Source: a bacterium
GTDB taxonomy: Bacteria > Actinomycetota > Acidimicrobiia > Spongiisociales > Spongiisociaceae
Assembly: GCA_026710435.1 (NCBI GenBank)
Contig: JAPOQZ010000266.1
Coordinates: 1 to 64,000 of the forward strand
Length of the DNA stretch: 64,000 nt
Direction: 5' to 3'
This document shows, one piece after another, positions 25,199 to 34,675 of this stretch (position 1 is its first letter; each line of letters begins with the position of its first letter). The position numbers were made by a program, and so were the translations under genes. The notes under the pieces are model-generated. The model saw only the letters and a program-made list of their open reading frames with translations, was not told the DNA's origin and made no database searches.

Positions 25199-26743
25199 CT
25201 ATCCGGAGAAGAAGTGCTCCCGCAGGTTGCGCTTCAACACCTTCATGCCGGCGTTTCGAGGTAGCGCGTCGATCGTCTCGTAGCGTCGGGGGAGCTTGTA
25301 ACGGGCCAGCTGCGAGCGGCACAAACCGTCCAGTTGGTCCACCGGGAGTGGTTCCCCGGGGCGGGTGACGATCACCGCGGTTACCTGTTCGCCCCACCGC
25401 TCGGAGGGGAGCCCGATAACGGCGACGTCGAGGACCGCCGGGTGCCGCAGCAGCACTTCCTCGACATCTCGGGGGTAGATGTTGGCGCCGCCCGAGATGA
25501 TCATGTCCTTTTTGCGATCGACGATGTAGTAGTAGTTCTCGTCGTCGACCATCGCCAGGTCGCCGGCCGAGAAGAATCCGTCTTCGGTGGTCGACTCGGC
25601 AGTGGCTTCCGGATTCTTGTAGTACCCGTTCATCAGGTAGGGGGAGCGTGAGTACAGTTCGCCGATCTCTCCGGGACCCACCTGGTTCCCGTCTTCGTCC
25701 ACGACCCGCACCTCGGTCATGAACCACGCCGGACCTACGCACCTTTCCTTCCGCATGATGTCGGGTGGCCTCAGGTTGGTGACGATGGCCGCCTCGGTCG
25801 ATCCGTAGAGTTCGTGCAGACCGACATCGGGGAACATCCCGTGCACCCACTCCTTGAGCGCCTGCGGGAGGGGCGCGGCGTTGAAGTAGATCACTTCCAG
25901 AGAGGACGTATCGAAGGACGAGATGGTGTCCTCACCGAGGGAACGGACTATGGCTGCGTGGGTAGGAACGAGGAACACGCTGTGAGGTCGGTCCCGCTCG
26001 ATCATCGACAGCAGGCCTTCCGGATCGAAGGCCCGGAGCATGGAAACGGTGCCTCCCGTGTGAACCGCCGCGTATGCGAAGGCGAACCCCGCCCCGTGGT
26101 ACATGGGAGCCACCGCGATGGTGCGCCTTCCCGGCCCCAGGCCCCACTCCAGTGCGGTTGCGTAGAAGGTCAGGGTCCGGGAACGATGGCTGATGACCAC
26201 TCCCTTGGGATTCCCGGTCGTGCCGGACGTGTAGGCGATGGCGAAGGGATCGGTCTCCGCCACGGGGATCCGCGGGTCGGTGCTCCCCGTAGTCCGGAGG
26301 GCATCCTCGTAACTCGACCCGACCTGTTCCCCTCCCATCGACAGCACGATCGCCGGGTCCTGGGACTCGATCGCATCAGCGGCGCTGGGGGCCAGCGAGT
26401 CATCGAGGATAAGGGCCCGTGCATCCGAGTGGTCGAAGATGAAGTCGACCTCCGGCGCCGGGGACCGCGGGTTCAGGGGGATCATCACCATGCCCGCCTT
26501 GGCGATACCGGCTGCCACCTCGCAGTACTCGAGCCGGTTGCCGCTCAGGAAACCGACGTGGTCGCCGGGTCGGAGGCCGGCTCCGATCAGGACGTTGGCG
26601 ACTCGGTTGGACCGTTCATCGAGTTCGGCATACGTCTGGGCCCGGTCGCCGTCGATCACCGCGGTGGCGCTCGGTGTGGCGATCGCGAACTCACGGATAC
26701 CGTTAGCTATGTGGAGGTCCGCGCCTCTGGGAAGTATTGCCAT
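25199..26743 (-). CDS. AMP-forming acyl-CoA synthetase/ligase (ANL superfamily)
   Basis: A 514-residue adenylate-forming enzyme with P-loop YTSGTTGNPKGVVISH, core ELYGSTEAA, hinge YYIVDRKKDMI, and the C-terminal catalytic Lys region NAGMKVLKRNL. It activates a carboxylic acid to acyl-AMP then acyl-CoA; the acid is unknown. It is the last of three minus-strand genes (MBL hydrolase, cupin, ligase), so it may activate an acid made by that set. Confidence 0.92.
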   Translation of the reverse strand: MAILPRGADLHIANGIREFAIATPSATAVIDGDRAQTYAELDERSNRVANVLIGAGLRPGDHVGFLSGNRLEYCEVAAGIAKAGMVMIPLNPRSPAPEVDFIFDHSDARALILDDSLAPSAADAIESQDPAIVLSMGGEQVGSSYEDALRTTGSTDPRIPVAETDPFAIAYTSGTTGNPKGVVISHRSRTLTFYATALEWGLGPGRRTIAVAPMYHGAGFAFAYAAVHTGGTVSMLRAFDPEGLLSMIERDRPHSVFLVPTHAAIVRSLGEDTISSFDTSSLEVIYFNAAPLPQALKEWVHGMFPDVGLHELYGSTEAAIVTNLRPPDIMRKERCVGPAWFMTEVRVVDEDGNQVGPGEIGELYSRSPYLMNGYYKNPEATAESTTEDGFFSAGDLAMVDDENYYYIVDRKKDMIISGGANIYPRDVEEVLLRHPAVLDVAVIGLPSERWGEQVTAVIVTRPGEPLPVDQLDGLCRSQLARYKLPRRYETIDALPRNAGMKVLKRNLREHFFSG

Positions 26744-26816
26744 TTCACCTCACAGCGTCGTCAAAACAGACTACCGAAGCCGTGGTGTCATCCGAGTTGG
26801 CAGCGGGCTCGAAGCT

Positions 26817-27581
26817 TCACTGCGGTGGCGGGAGTTCGTATCCGTCCACAGGTTCGTAGGTGTTGCCGATCGGTCCCCGTACGATCACGAAGAACATGCA
26901 CCCGTCCACCGAGTGCATAGGTCCGTGCACGTCTTCGGGAGGGTGAGCCAGGTAGGCCCCCTCGGTCATCTTTCCGAACGTGGTGTCGATCGTTCCTTCC
27001 AGGATGTAGACCTCCTCCGAGAAGGTGTGCCATTCCGTGTATGGGCTGATCCATTGCGGCAGCAGGCCGTTGATGGATGCTCCCTGCTGGGCGCCGGGGT
27101 CGTTCCGCAGCGCTTTGCGGGAGGCCCCGGCCGGAAAGTCGTCGAACCGAGGCGACTCCCATGGGACCTTCCGGATGTCCACGTAGGACACGTCTCGTTC
27201 GGGCTGGAACATGGGGCCGGGCCGATCGGACGGATGCCAGTGGGGGGTCTCGGTGAATGAAGCGAAGACAACGGTGCCGGCGGCGGTGCGTATCGGCTCC
27301 CGGAGCTTCCCGGCCGGGTGGAAGGCGTAGCAGTGAGGGTGTAACGTCCGGTCGCCCCAGGTCATCTCGCCCTCGAGGTAGAAGAGGTCCTCGTCCGAAG
27401 AGTTGTAGCCGGTCTCACGCCGCTCGAAGCCAGGTGGAAACTCGACGATGGCCGTTACTCCACCGGTGTCAGCGTCCCGGCTGAGGGGCTTCATCCGGAC
27501 GGGCTTGTTGCCACCTGGCAGGTCCAGTTCTACCCAGGCGATGTCGTCGACGTGGATGAAGTCGATGTGCGGACGAGCCAT
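26817..27581 (-). CDS. Bicupin-type protein (DUF4437-like)
   Basis: A 254-residue protein with two cupin-like halves: SSDEDLFYLEGEMTWGDRTL and TEWHTFSEEVYILEGTIDT with HPPEDVHGPMHS. His and Glu residues in the second half could bind a metal. The first residues (ARPHIDFIHVDDIAW) resemble the cupin protein at 16590-17501. It lies between the ligase and an MBL-hydrolase gene on the same strand. The substrate is unknown. Confidence 0.78.
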   Translation of the reverse strand: MARPHIDFIHVDDIAWVELDLPGGNKPVRMKPLSRDADTGGVTAIVEFPPGFERRETGYNSSDEDLFYLEGEMTWGDRTLHPHCYAFHPAGKLREPIRTAAGTVVFASFTETPHWHPSDRPGPMFQPERDVSYVDIRKVPWESPRFDDFPAGASRKALRNDPGAQQGASINGLLPQWISPYTEWHTFSEEVYILEGTIDTTFGKMTEGAYLAHPPEDVHGPMHSVDGCMFFVIVRGPIGNTYEPVDGYELPPPQ

Positions 27582-27613
27582 AGTGGTTCCTTCCTCCTTA
27601 CTGGTGAGAAATC

Positions 27614-28462
27614 TCAGTTACCGGTGATGATGTACCCGAGGACTCGGTCCACGTTCTTAGGTACCCAGGCGTCGAATCCCGGCCAGGACCCGTACCGCGC
27701 ACGGAGTTCATCGGTCACTGTCAGACAGACGTTATCCCGGAAGCGCTCGGTCATGGCGATTCCGTCCTCGCCGGGCAGGGGATTCTGGCCGCCACCCCTG
27801 CGGAACGCGGCCTCGGTGCGCTCGACGAGGTCCTCGAAATACCTAAGGTAACCGGTGACCCACTCCGGATCTCCCGGCCCCCGGTGCCCACCCATCACCG
27901 TGGCGAATTCGAGTTCGGAAGCGGCCCGCAGGCTTCGAATGGTTCCCATGATGTCGGTGTCCGGGAGTTCCCGGTAAGGGGTCACGCCCGGTTCCACCAG
28001 ATCCACGAAGGTGAGCATCGGTCCTCCGGCGGTCGGGAAGACAAGCGCCGAATTGGTGCGGGAGTGGTTCGGGCCGAAGTGATGGAGCGAGACGCGATAG
28101 CTGTCGAACTCCAGCAGGTCGATGTCCTCGAGGTGGCGGGTCGGGGCCGGGATGTCCTCATCGCCGCGGTAGGCGAGCCAATCAGCCACAGAATGGTGGG
28201 CGATCACCTCCGCGTCCGGGGCCAGCACATCCGCGCCGGTTATGTGATCCCGATGGTCATGGCTGTACAGGATCCACCTGACCGGTTGGGAGGTGACCGT
28301 TCCGATCGCCTCCCGGTAGGCCCGGGCAGCCACCGGATCGATGGGGTCGGTGGCGATGACGCCGGCACCCGTGACCGCGAAGATGCTGGCGTAGAAGCCC
28401 GGGCGCCAGCGGAAGACGTGGGTTCCCTCACCAAGGTCTTCCACTGTCCAGATGTCGCCCAT
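27614..28462 (-). CDS. MBL-fold metallo-hydrolase
   Basis: A 282-residue metallo-beta-lactamase-fold protein. The zinc motif is YSHDHRDHITGAD (HxHxDH), a later His lies in FGPNHSRTN, and an MGGHRGPG His lies near residue ~205. The N-terminal strand is GTHVFRWRPGFYASIFAVT. A close paralog with the same layout and the same YLITGN C-terminus is at 55849-56706. It is upstream of the cupin and ligase genes. A MITE lies 12 nt upstream of its start. Confidence 0.87.
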   Translation of the reverse strand: MGDIWTVEDLGEGTHVFRWRPGFYASIFAVTGAGVIATDPIDPVAARAYREAIGTVTSQPVRWILYSHDHRDHITGADVLAPDAEVIAHHSVADWLAYRGDEDIPAPTRHLEDIDLLEFDSYRVSLHHFGPNHSRTNSALVFPTAGGPMLTFVDLVEPGVTPYRELPDTDIMGTIRSLRAASELEFATVMGGHRGPGDPEWVTGYLRYFEDLVERTEAAFRRGGGQNPLPGEDGIAMTERFRDNVCLTVTDELRARYGSWPGFDAWVPKNVDRVLGYIITGN

Positions 28463-28474
28463 CGGTGAATCCTA

Positions 28475-28575
28475 GGAGGGTGCTGACCAATGACGATTGC
28501 TCGGGCCTGCCGCCCGCCAGCCCAGGAATAATGCCGGCGGTTGCCAGGCCGCTGGTGGATTGCTCAGCACCCTCC
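28475..28575 (+). mobile_element. 101-bp TA-flanked MITE, copy 2
   Basis: The element is 101 bp, flanked by TA on both sides, and begins GGAGGGTGCTGA and ends CAGCACCCTCC, the best-matched termini in the family. It lies between divergent genes and probably within the promoter region of the MBL hydrolase at 27614-28462, so it may affect that gene's transcription. Confidence 0.88.
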
Positions 28576-28744
28576 TAGGACGCTCTGGAATCCTCCGATC
28601 CCCGGCTCGAATCACCGCGGTCTTCTGTGCTTGACTCCGTCACCGTCGAGCGAACCCACCGTTTGAGAGTGCTGCTTTAGATCCTGGGTACGCCTTTGAG
28701 AGTCGTGTTCCGAATAACTCAGTGTTCGGGCGACGGATCGCTTG

Positions 28745-28800
28745 CAGACCAACCACGGGAGCCGCGATACCAGCCGGCTGCGCATAGCGTGAACGCGCTC
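28745..28800 (-). repeat. Solo distal part of repeat family 2 (copy F)
   Basis: On the minus strand this reads CGTTCACGCTATGCGCAG and then CTCCCGTGGTTGGTCTG, matching the extension found beyond copy E at 22838-22890. The hairpin core is absent. It is a partial remnant in a 411-base gap that also holds MITE copy 2; nothing else is recognised there. Confidence 0.6.
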
Positions 28801-28873
28801 TTGTCTGGACCAGGTACAAACGGAGAGTCCCGCCTATACGGGTAGTGTCATCCGGAAGCGTCCGGGAGCCAGG

Positions 28874-29662
28874 ATGACCATTCGCCGCAGCATCGTCGAT
28901 ACCCCGCATGGCCAGCTTCATGTGCGGGCCATCGCCGGGGAGGGGCGGCCGCTGCTGCTCCTCCACCAGTCGCCCCGGAGCGGGCGCATGTTCGAACCGT
29001 TGATGGAGCGGGTCGGTCGCCCGTCCATGGCGCCGGACCGGATCGGCTACGGGTTCTCCGACCCGGGACCTACCGAACCGACTATCGAGACTTATGCCGA
29101 GTCCACCATGGCGGTAGTTGACACCGCCGGGTGGGACACCTTCGATGTCCTCGGTATCCACACCGGCTCCATGGAGGCGGTAGCTATCGGAATCGGCTGG
29201 CCGGAACGCGTGAACAGGGTAGCCATCGTGGCGGTGCCCGTGTTCAGCTCGGAGGAGGCCGCCGAGATCGCCTCCCTGTACGCCGAGCCCCGGGCGGTGC
29301 CGGTCGAGGACGGATCCCACCTGCTCGAGTACTGGCAGGCCCGGCTCGTCTGGAGGGACCCTCCCTACGACCTGGCCCACCTCCAGACCCTGACCGTGGA
29401 GGAACTCCTCATAGCCGATCGGGCTCACATCGCCTACCGGGCAGTGGTCGGTTGGCCGATGCAGGAGAAACTTACGCAGCTAGCGGCACCGCTGGTGGTC
29501 TTCGCTCCGCACGACGATCTGGTGGTCCAGACTGCGCACATGCGGGACCGGCTTCCGGGAGGAACGGTCTACTTGGACCTACCCCACATGGATATGGACA
29601 TCTTTCACCGCCATCCCGACGAGATGGCATCGCTGGTCAGGAAGTACCTACCTGCTCGTTAG
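28874..29662 (+). CDS. Alpha/beta-hydrolase-fold protein with a GxHTG elbow
   Basis: A 262-residue alpha/beta-hydrolase fold protein: DTPHGQLHVR start, LLLLHQSPRSG oxyanion region, and PDRIGYGFSD. The nucleophile elbow is GIHTGS (94-99), with His96 where Ser normally stands. A C-terminal LPHMDMDIFHRHP supplies candidate catalytic His. It resembles the second domain of 43310-44959 and both domains of 62448-64000, which share the HTG motif. It may be a lyase, esterase-like or cofactor-free enzyme; serine-hydrolase chemistry is unlikely. Confidence 0.85.
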   Translation: MTIRRSIVDTPHGQLHVRAIAGEGRPLLLLHQSPRSGRMFEPLMERVGRPSMAPDRIGYGFSDPGPTEPTIETYAESTMAVVDTAGWDTFDVLGIHTGSMEAVAIGIGWPERVNRVAIVAVPVFSSEEAAEIASLYAEPRAVPVEDGSHLLEYWQARLVWRDPPYDLAHLQTLTVEELLIADRAHIAYRAVVGWPMQEKLTQLAAPLVVFAPHDDLVVQTAHMRDRLPGGTVYLDLPHMDMDIFHRHPDEMASLVRKYLPAR

Positions 29663-29748
29663 CCGGGAAGTGCGCCGAGGTGCCGGTGGTAGTGGTTGTC
29701 GGCAACGAGATCGACGCGCGGACGCTACTGGCTCCCCCGTACCGTGCC

Positions 29749-30606
29749 CTATCGATCGATGCGCCACCACACGGTGCAGTGGTGCCCCACCCGGTCCCCG
29801 ACGTACATCCGGCCGTTCTCCTCGGTGACCTGGGACTCCAGGAGTGGCCGTAACTCGGGGCGTCGGGCGATGGGCAAGGTCACCCGCTGCCCGTAGAAGG
29901 CGATAATCTCATCCCAGTTCCGGAACCAGAGGGTTGAAGGTCGTTCCCACCGTTCCACATCCGGGCGGATACCGAGTTCCTCGATGATCACCTCCACCAG
30001 ATCATCGACCGAAGGGCCTCCCGGCCGGTCGACACCGTGAACAGCTGTGAAGAGAGGCGCTGTAACGACTCGGGGGTGACGCTGCGTCATCTCGATCACA
30101 ACGCCGCGCCGGGCGGTGTCGTTGAGAGCCCTGATGAAGGGGCCGATGCCCGGCACGTCGTAGACGACGTGGGCCGAGATGACAACATCTGCCTGCTCGA
30201 CGTCGGCCGCTGCTTCAGGCCATCGTCCCCGGACCAGCCTGGCGGCAACCCCCAGCCGGGCCGCGTCCTCCTCGAATCCGCCGGCCATTCCGTCATCGGG
30301 CTCCACTGCGGTGAGGTTGTAGCCCAACTCGGCCAGCGGGAGGGAGGCCCGTCCCCTCCCCGCTCCGACATCAAGCACGGAGCCATGGTCACCGAGCAAG
30401 TTCCGGGCGATATCGCGGGTGACCGGGGGTGGTGCAGAGCGAGCAACCGCGGACATGCGTTCCCAGATCCAGGGTTGCCAGCCGTAAGGTGATTCCTCCG
30501 CGGCATCGAGCAGGCTCCGGGGGATCGCCCACGCCTCCAACTCGGCCCGCCAGCGATCGGTGGCTCTCAACCCTGCACCTCCTGGCCGGATCCCGGCCGC
30601 GGGCAT
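29749..30606 (-). CDS. SAM-dependent class I methyltransferase
   Basis: A 285-residue protein with motif I VLDVGAGRGRASLPLAELG, motif II LTAVEPDDGM and ADVVISAHVVYDV as the post-II region, typical of class I methyltransferases. The acceptor is unknown. The ATG at 30606 is preceded by GAAGGTG; the longer ORF has a non-conserved lead. It is a single gene convergent with the alpha/beta hydrolase and upstream of the MFS gene. Confidence 0.85.
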   Translation of the reverse strand: MPAAGIRPGGAGLRATDRWRAELEAWAIPRSLLDAAEESPYGWQPWIWERMSAVARSAPPPVTRDIARNLLGDHGSVLDVGAGRGRASLPLAELGYNLTAVEPDDGMAGGFEEDAARLGVAARLVRGRWPEAAADVEQADVVISAHVVYDVPGIGPFIRALNDTARRGVVIEMTQRHPRVVTAPLFTAVHGVDRPGGPSVDDLVEVIIEELGIRPDVERWERPSTLWFRNWDEIIAFYGQRVTLPIARRPELRPLLESQVTEENGRMYVGDRVGHHCTVWWRIDR

Positions 30607-30747
30607 CCCGACACCTTCACTCGCTCCATTCGAGGACACTCTATCCGCTCTGCAGCGACCATGACCCGGTATCCGGATCGGGCGCCTGGTCTCGAGATCG
30701 ATGTACGCGGATCCGCTCCGGTCCACCGACCACCAACCGGTAACGGA

Positions 30748-32235
30748 TCACCGCCTGACGGCCGACCTGCGGATCAGGGGGAGGGCTATCACCACGCCGA
30801 GGGCGAAGAGGGCTGCAGCGATGAGCATCAGATCGCCGAAGGCGTCGGCGGAGGCCGAGCGGATCACATGCTCGACTTGGTCAGTCATCTCCCCGTCAAA
30901 GGTTGCAAAGCGGACCTGGGAGAGGTCGTATCCCGAGAGTTCCAGCCCCACGCGGGAGCGAAATTGGGTCGAGAACGTGGCCACGGTTCCGAATAGGGCT
31001 ACCGACACGGAGGCCCCCACCTGGCGCACCGCACTCAGGGAGGCGGTACCGGCCGAAGCGAACGTCGGGGGTACGCTGCTGACCACCGCAGTGCTCTCGG
31101 TGGAGAAGTGCCATCCGAGGCCGAGGCCGAACAGGGCGAGCGGAATGGTGATCATCATCGCCGAGGAGTCGGCGGTTGCCACGAGGCCCAGCCAGACGAG
31201 CGTCAGCGACATGAAGCCCATGCCCGCGACGAGGGGGCGAGCGAATCCGAGCCGGTCGCTCACCGAGCCGGCTATGTAGGGGCTGAAGATCATCGGTACG
31301 AAGACGATGGCGAGGATCACCGCTGCGGTCCAGGGGCTCATCGAGAGCAAGGCCTGCAGATAGAGGGTGATCAGGAAGAACACCCCGGTCACTGCGATGT
31401 TGACGAATACGCCTATTCTCAGCAGGGTTCCGAAGGATGATCCGGTGAACAGGGCCGGGTCGATCATCGGGTGGCTCGAACGTCGCTCCACCAAGACGAA
31501 CGCAACAATAGCCACGAGGGCCAACGCCAGGCTGCCCACGACGATCGGCGCTGTCAAGCCGCGCCTGCCTGCCTCGACGAAGCCGAAACTGAGGAAGAAG
31601 AGAGCCACGGTGGCGGTTGCTATCCCTGGGTAGTCGACCGTGGTCTGGCGCCGTACTCGGTCGTCGGGAACGACCCTGAACAGCCCGAGCGCCCCGACGA
31701 CGGTGAACGCGGCCGTGGTCCAGAAGATGGAGGGCCATGCCAGGTTCTCGACCAGCCAGCCTGCCATCAAAGGACCGGCGATCAGGGCGCCGGAGGAGAG
31801 TCCGATCCATATCCCGACCGCGCGGCCCCGCTCCCGCTCCGTGAAGACAACTCCGATGTTGGCGAGCGCATTCGGAAACAGCAGCGCCATGCCGAAGCCC
31901 TGCACCGCCCGTGCGCCGAGCAACGGTCCCACCGAGGGTGCGAAAGCCGCCGCGACCGTCCCCGCCAGGTAGAGCCAGTAACCGATGAGCATCGCGCGGC
32001 GCCGGCCGTACACGTCCCCCAGTGAAGCGCTCACCGGTAGCAGGGTGGCGTTGCCCAGTGCGAACATGACGGTGATCCACTGCAGGTCCGAGATGGACGC
32101 CCCCAGATCAGCCCCCATCGTGGGCAGCGCGACGATGACCATCGTGCCGTCGAGGTTCGGGATTGCCAGCGCGGGGAGGAGGGCTACGAGCACCCACCAC
32201 CGGTCGCGACCGGACGGAGTGGGCGGTGACACCAA
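30748..32235 (-). CDS. MFS drug/proton antiporter, DHA2 (14-TM) family
   Basis: A 495-residue membrane protein with about 14 hydrophobic helices. DHA2 signatures are visible: LDGTMVIVALPTMGADL in TM1, SLGDVYGRRRAML between TM2 and TM3, and RAVQGFGMALLFP in TM4. It would export hydrophobic or cationic compounds using the proton gradient. It may clear products of the catabolic genes around it. A MITE lies ~70 nt upstream of its start. Confidence 0.92.
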   Translation of the reverse strand: MVSPPTPSGRDRWWVLVALLPALAIPNLDGTMVIVALPTMGADLGASISDLQWITVMFALGNATLLPVSASLGDVYGRRRAMLIGYWLYLAGTVAAAFAPSVGPLLGARAVQGFGMALLFPNALANIGVVFTERERGRAVGIWIGLSSGALIAGPLMAGWLVENLAWPSIFWTTAAFTVVGALGLFRVVPDDRVRRQTTVDYPGIATATVALFFLSFGFVEAGRRGLTAPIVVGSLALALVAIVAFVLVERRSSHPMIDPALFTGSSFGTLLRIGVFVNIAVTGVFFLITLYLQALLSMSPWTAAVILAIVFVPMIFSPYIAGSVSDRLGFARPLVAGMGFMSLTLVWLGLVATADSSAMMITIPLALFGLGLGWHFSTESTAVVSSVPPTFASAGTASLSAVRQVGASVSVALFGTVATFSTQFRSRVGLELSGYDLSQVRFATFDGEMTDQVEHVIRSASADAFGDLMLIAAALFALGVVIALPLIRRSAVRR

Positions 32236-32306
32236 GGCACGTTACTACCTAGTAGCGGAGGCCGCGTGGCTGCGAGGGTGCTATCTTCCCGCGGGGCTCT
32301 TTTCTA

Positions 32307-32396
32307 GGAGGGTGCTGAGCAATCCACCAGCGGCCTGCCAAATGCCGGGGCTGGCGGGCGGCAGGTCCGAGCAATCGTCATTGTTCAGCACCGTCC
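32307..32396 (-). mobile_element. TA-flanked MITE, copy 3 (90 bp, internally shortened)
   Basis: It begins GGAGGGTGCTGAGC after TA and ends TTCAGCACCGTCC, with TT in place of the second TA. An internal deletion of about 11 bp relative to copy 6 removes part of the central dyad. It lies between the divergent MFS and membrane-protein genes, probably in their shared promoter region. Confidence 0.8.
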
Positions 32397-32443
32397 TTGG
32401 GGTCCGCGGTCGGAACATGACCGATGTCCGCTTGGAGGGTGAC

Positions 32444-33151
32444 GTGTTCGAACCTTACGCACTCCTGAAGACCCTGCATATCTTGCTGATCGCCACCTGG
32501 TTGGGGATGGACTTCGGCACCTTCATCTCCTACAAGAAGATGCGGGATCCGTCGCTCTCGATCGACACCCGCAAGCAGATGTATCGCGTGTTCGCGTTGA
32601 TCGACATGGGTCCTCGGTCCTCGCTGGTCCTGATGCTGACCCTCGGAGTAGCTCTCAGCCACATGGGTAGCTGGGCCTTCGCCGGTGCCGGAGGCCGCGC
32701 CTTCGCCATTGTCACGGCCATAGTCGGGATCCTCTGGGTGGCCGGACTGTGGCACCAGTACTGGGTCCATGAAGCTCTCCCCGACAATCCACGCCCGGAA
32801 CTTCACGTCAGGGCGCAAAAGGTATTCCGCCCCGTCGACATCTGGCTGAGGGTGGGGCTGGCCGGGGGACTGGCGGTCGCCGCGGTGGTCTCCCTCGCCG
32901 GTGCGGAAGGACCGATCTACGCCGACTGGCTGGCCTGGAAGCTCATCCTGTTCGCGGGAATCGTCATGTCGGGTGTGGGGATCAGGATGTTCCTACCTGC
33001 GGTCGCGTCAGCGGTGAAAGACATCTTCACCAAGGGATCGACGCCTGAGAGGGAGGCGGCGCTGACCGAGGGATCGAGGCGAACCGTCCGGTTCGTCTAC
33101 GCCATCTGGGTGCTGATCATCGCCATCACCTGGGTGGCGATCGCGGGGTAG
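32444..33151 (+). CDS. Integral membrane protein, four to five TM (DUF2269-like)
   Basis: A 235-residue protein with hydrophobic helices LLKTLHILLIATWLGMDFG, SLVLMLTLGVALSHMG, AIVTAIVGILWVAGLW, a GLAGGLAVAAVVSL helix, and a C-terminal FVYAIWVLIIAITWVAIAG. The early H and G in a first helix recall DUF2269 and CopD-like families. GTG 32444 is chosen because GGAGG lies 5 nt upstream; ATG 32417 is an alternative. The next gene starts 6 nt after its stop. The function is unknown. Confidence 0.72.
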   Translation: MFEPYALLKTLHILLIATWLGMDFGTFISYKKMRDPSLSIDTRKQMYRVFALIDMGPRSSLVLMLTLGVALSHMGSWAFAGAGGRAFAIVTAIVGILWVAGLWHQYWVHEALPDNPRPELHVRAQKVFRPVDIWLRVGLAGGLAVAAVVSLAGAEGPIYADWLAWKLILFAGIVMSGVGIRMFLPAVASAVKDIFTKGSTPEREAALTEGSRRTVRFVYAIWVLIIAITWVAIAG

Positions 33152-33157
33152 TCCGAA

Positions 33158-33589
33158 GTGAGCGAACTCAAGGAACGCCTCACTCGAGTCGTCGGCGTCT
33201 GGGAGGGTACCTACACGTCCGTGACCCCCACCGGAGAGTTGATCGAGCGGTACCGGAGCCGCCAGGAAACAAGTTTCGACGGCAACCGATGGCGGGAGCG
33301 CATCACCTACTTCCGGGACGGCCGGGAGCCCGAAACACACGATTTCGCCGGCCGCTTCGAGGATGGGTTGCTCCTGTTCGAGGACGACGACATCCTGGGC
33401 GACACCTACTTCGTGAGCGAAGACATCCTCGTGTTGCCGTACACCTGGAAGTCACGGCCCCACGAGAAGGTCGTCGAGACCGTCATCCTCGCGTCGGCGA
33501 CGCACAAGGCGCGGGTCTGGCAGGTGTTCTCGGATGAAGAGTTGGTAAGGGTCATGATCATCAGCGAGCACCTGGTCGCAGTTCCTTGA
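33158..33589 (+). CDS. Lipocalin-like small beta-barrel protein
   Basis: A 143-residue protein rich in alternating beta strands (GVWEGTYTSVTPTGEL, RYRSRQETSFDGNRWRERITYF, ILVLPYTWKSR). The pattern resembles DUF3598/nitrobindin-like lipocalin folds that carry small hydrophobic ligands. It begins with GTG 6 nt after the membrane protein gene, so the two are probably co-translated. The family call is weak. Confidence 0.55.
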   Translation: MSELKERLTRVVGVWEGTYTSVTPTGELIERYRSRQETSFDGNRWRERITYFRDGREPETHDFAGRFEDGLLLFEDDDILGDTYFVSEDILVLPYTWKSRPHEKVVETVILASATHKARVWQVFSDEELVRVMIISEHLVAVP

Positions 33590-33778
33590 CATCATACGGG
33601 TTCACGACATGGGGGTTCCCACGCAAGCTGTTCTCGGGTTGAGTAGAAGTATGCGGACCAACCTGGCTTCTGTGGGGTTCGCCATTGAGCGTAGTAACCG
33701 GTGTGACAGCTATCCAGAGCCTCTCTCATCGTTATGCACTGGGTGTTCCGCAGCAGCTAACACCGTGCCCCTACGCAT

Positions 33779-34663
33779 ATGCTCGGCTTCGTTCCGTCGC
33801 GAGTGACGCGACCGGAGCGGCCATACATCGATCTTATCCAAAGGCGGGCCCTGACGTTCGCCCTTCTAGACAACACACGCGATTGGCGCCAGCGGGCGGT
33901 ACATGAGATCGTACTACGAGACAGCGACCATGTGTACGCCTCGACGGTGTACCAGATAAGGCTACCGCTGGAAATAGTTCAAGTCTTCGCGCCCTCTGCG
34001 AGAGTGGGGGATCTGGCGAGGGTTCTTCTCCCGTTTACCGTCCGGCCGAACCAACTACTCCTGAACGTCGACTTCGAGGGGATAAAGGACAAGCCACCGG
34101 CGCTGCTGCTCCGTCGCGAGATTGCAAAGCTCCAGGCCGAGTACTTAGCTCACGTTGGCGGGCGGCCTCTCGACGACCAGCCGCTGGCCCAAGAACTGTG
34201 GGAGGCGGTGTCGTCATACACAACCTTCTCATGGTGGGAGCATCTCGGGCGTACGAAACCACCCGCTTGGCGGCGACTATGGCCCCGATACTTGGACTCG
34301 TGGCGTCAGCGTGCCCTCGTCGCCTACCTGAACGATTGGCTCGACTTCAAGATCAAACCGTGCCATGTCAGCGACTGGTTGCTCAGGATAGAGGACGCGC
34401 GTGTTGCGTTGGTTGAGGCATTAGGGGAGGGCGAGGACTCAGACTCAGCCGCGGAGTGCATCCTGCTGGCGATTCCGTTCATGCCTGTTCAGATCAAAGG
34501 AGTCGCTGACATCGATCGGAGAATCGACGCGTTCCGATCTGCTGTCATGGAGATGGATTCACGAACCCGTCAAGTCTTGGCGGAGTACGGACGCCGTTGG
34601 GAGGTATTCGTCGAATCGGTTGTGCCTGTCGGACAGGCCTGCTCACTAAGGCTGTCCGAGTAA
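33779..34663 (+). CDS. Uncharacterised 294-residue protein
   Basis: A soluble protein with an N-terminal region rich in strands (HVYASTVYQIRLPLEIVQVF) and a helical C-terminal half. No motif I recognise is present. Codon use looks less GC-biased than in the flanking catabolic genes, and with the next two ORFs it forms a small island between ordinary operons, suggesting acquisition by transfer. The ATG start at 33779 is the first in frame. Confidence 0.55.
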   Translation: MLGFVPSRVTRPERPYIDLIQRRALTFALLDNTRDWRQRAVHEIVLRDSDHVYASTVYQIRLPLEIVQVFAPSARVGDLARVLLPFTVRPNQLLLNVDFEGIKDKPPALLLRREIAKLQAEYLAHVGGRPLDDQPLAQELWEAVSSYTTFSWWEHLGRTKPPAWRRLWPRYLDSWRQRALVAYLNDWLDFKIKPCHVSDWLLRIEDARVALVEALGEGEDSDSAAECILLAIPFMPVQIKGVADIDRRIDAFRSAVMEMDSRTRQVLAEYGRRWEVFVESVVPVGQACSLRLSE

Positions 34664-34675
34664 CGTCCCTGGGTA

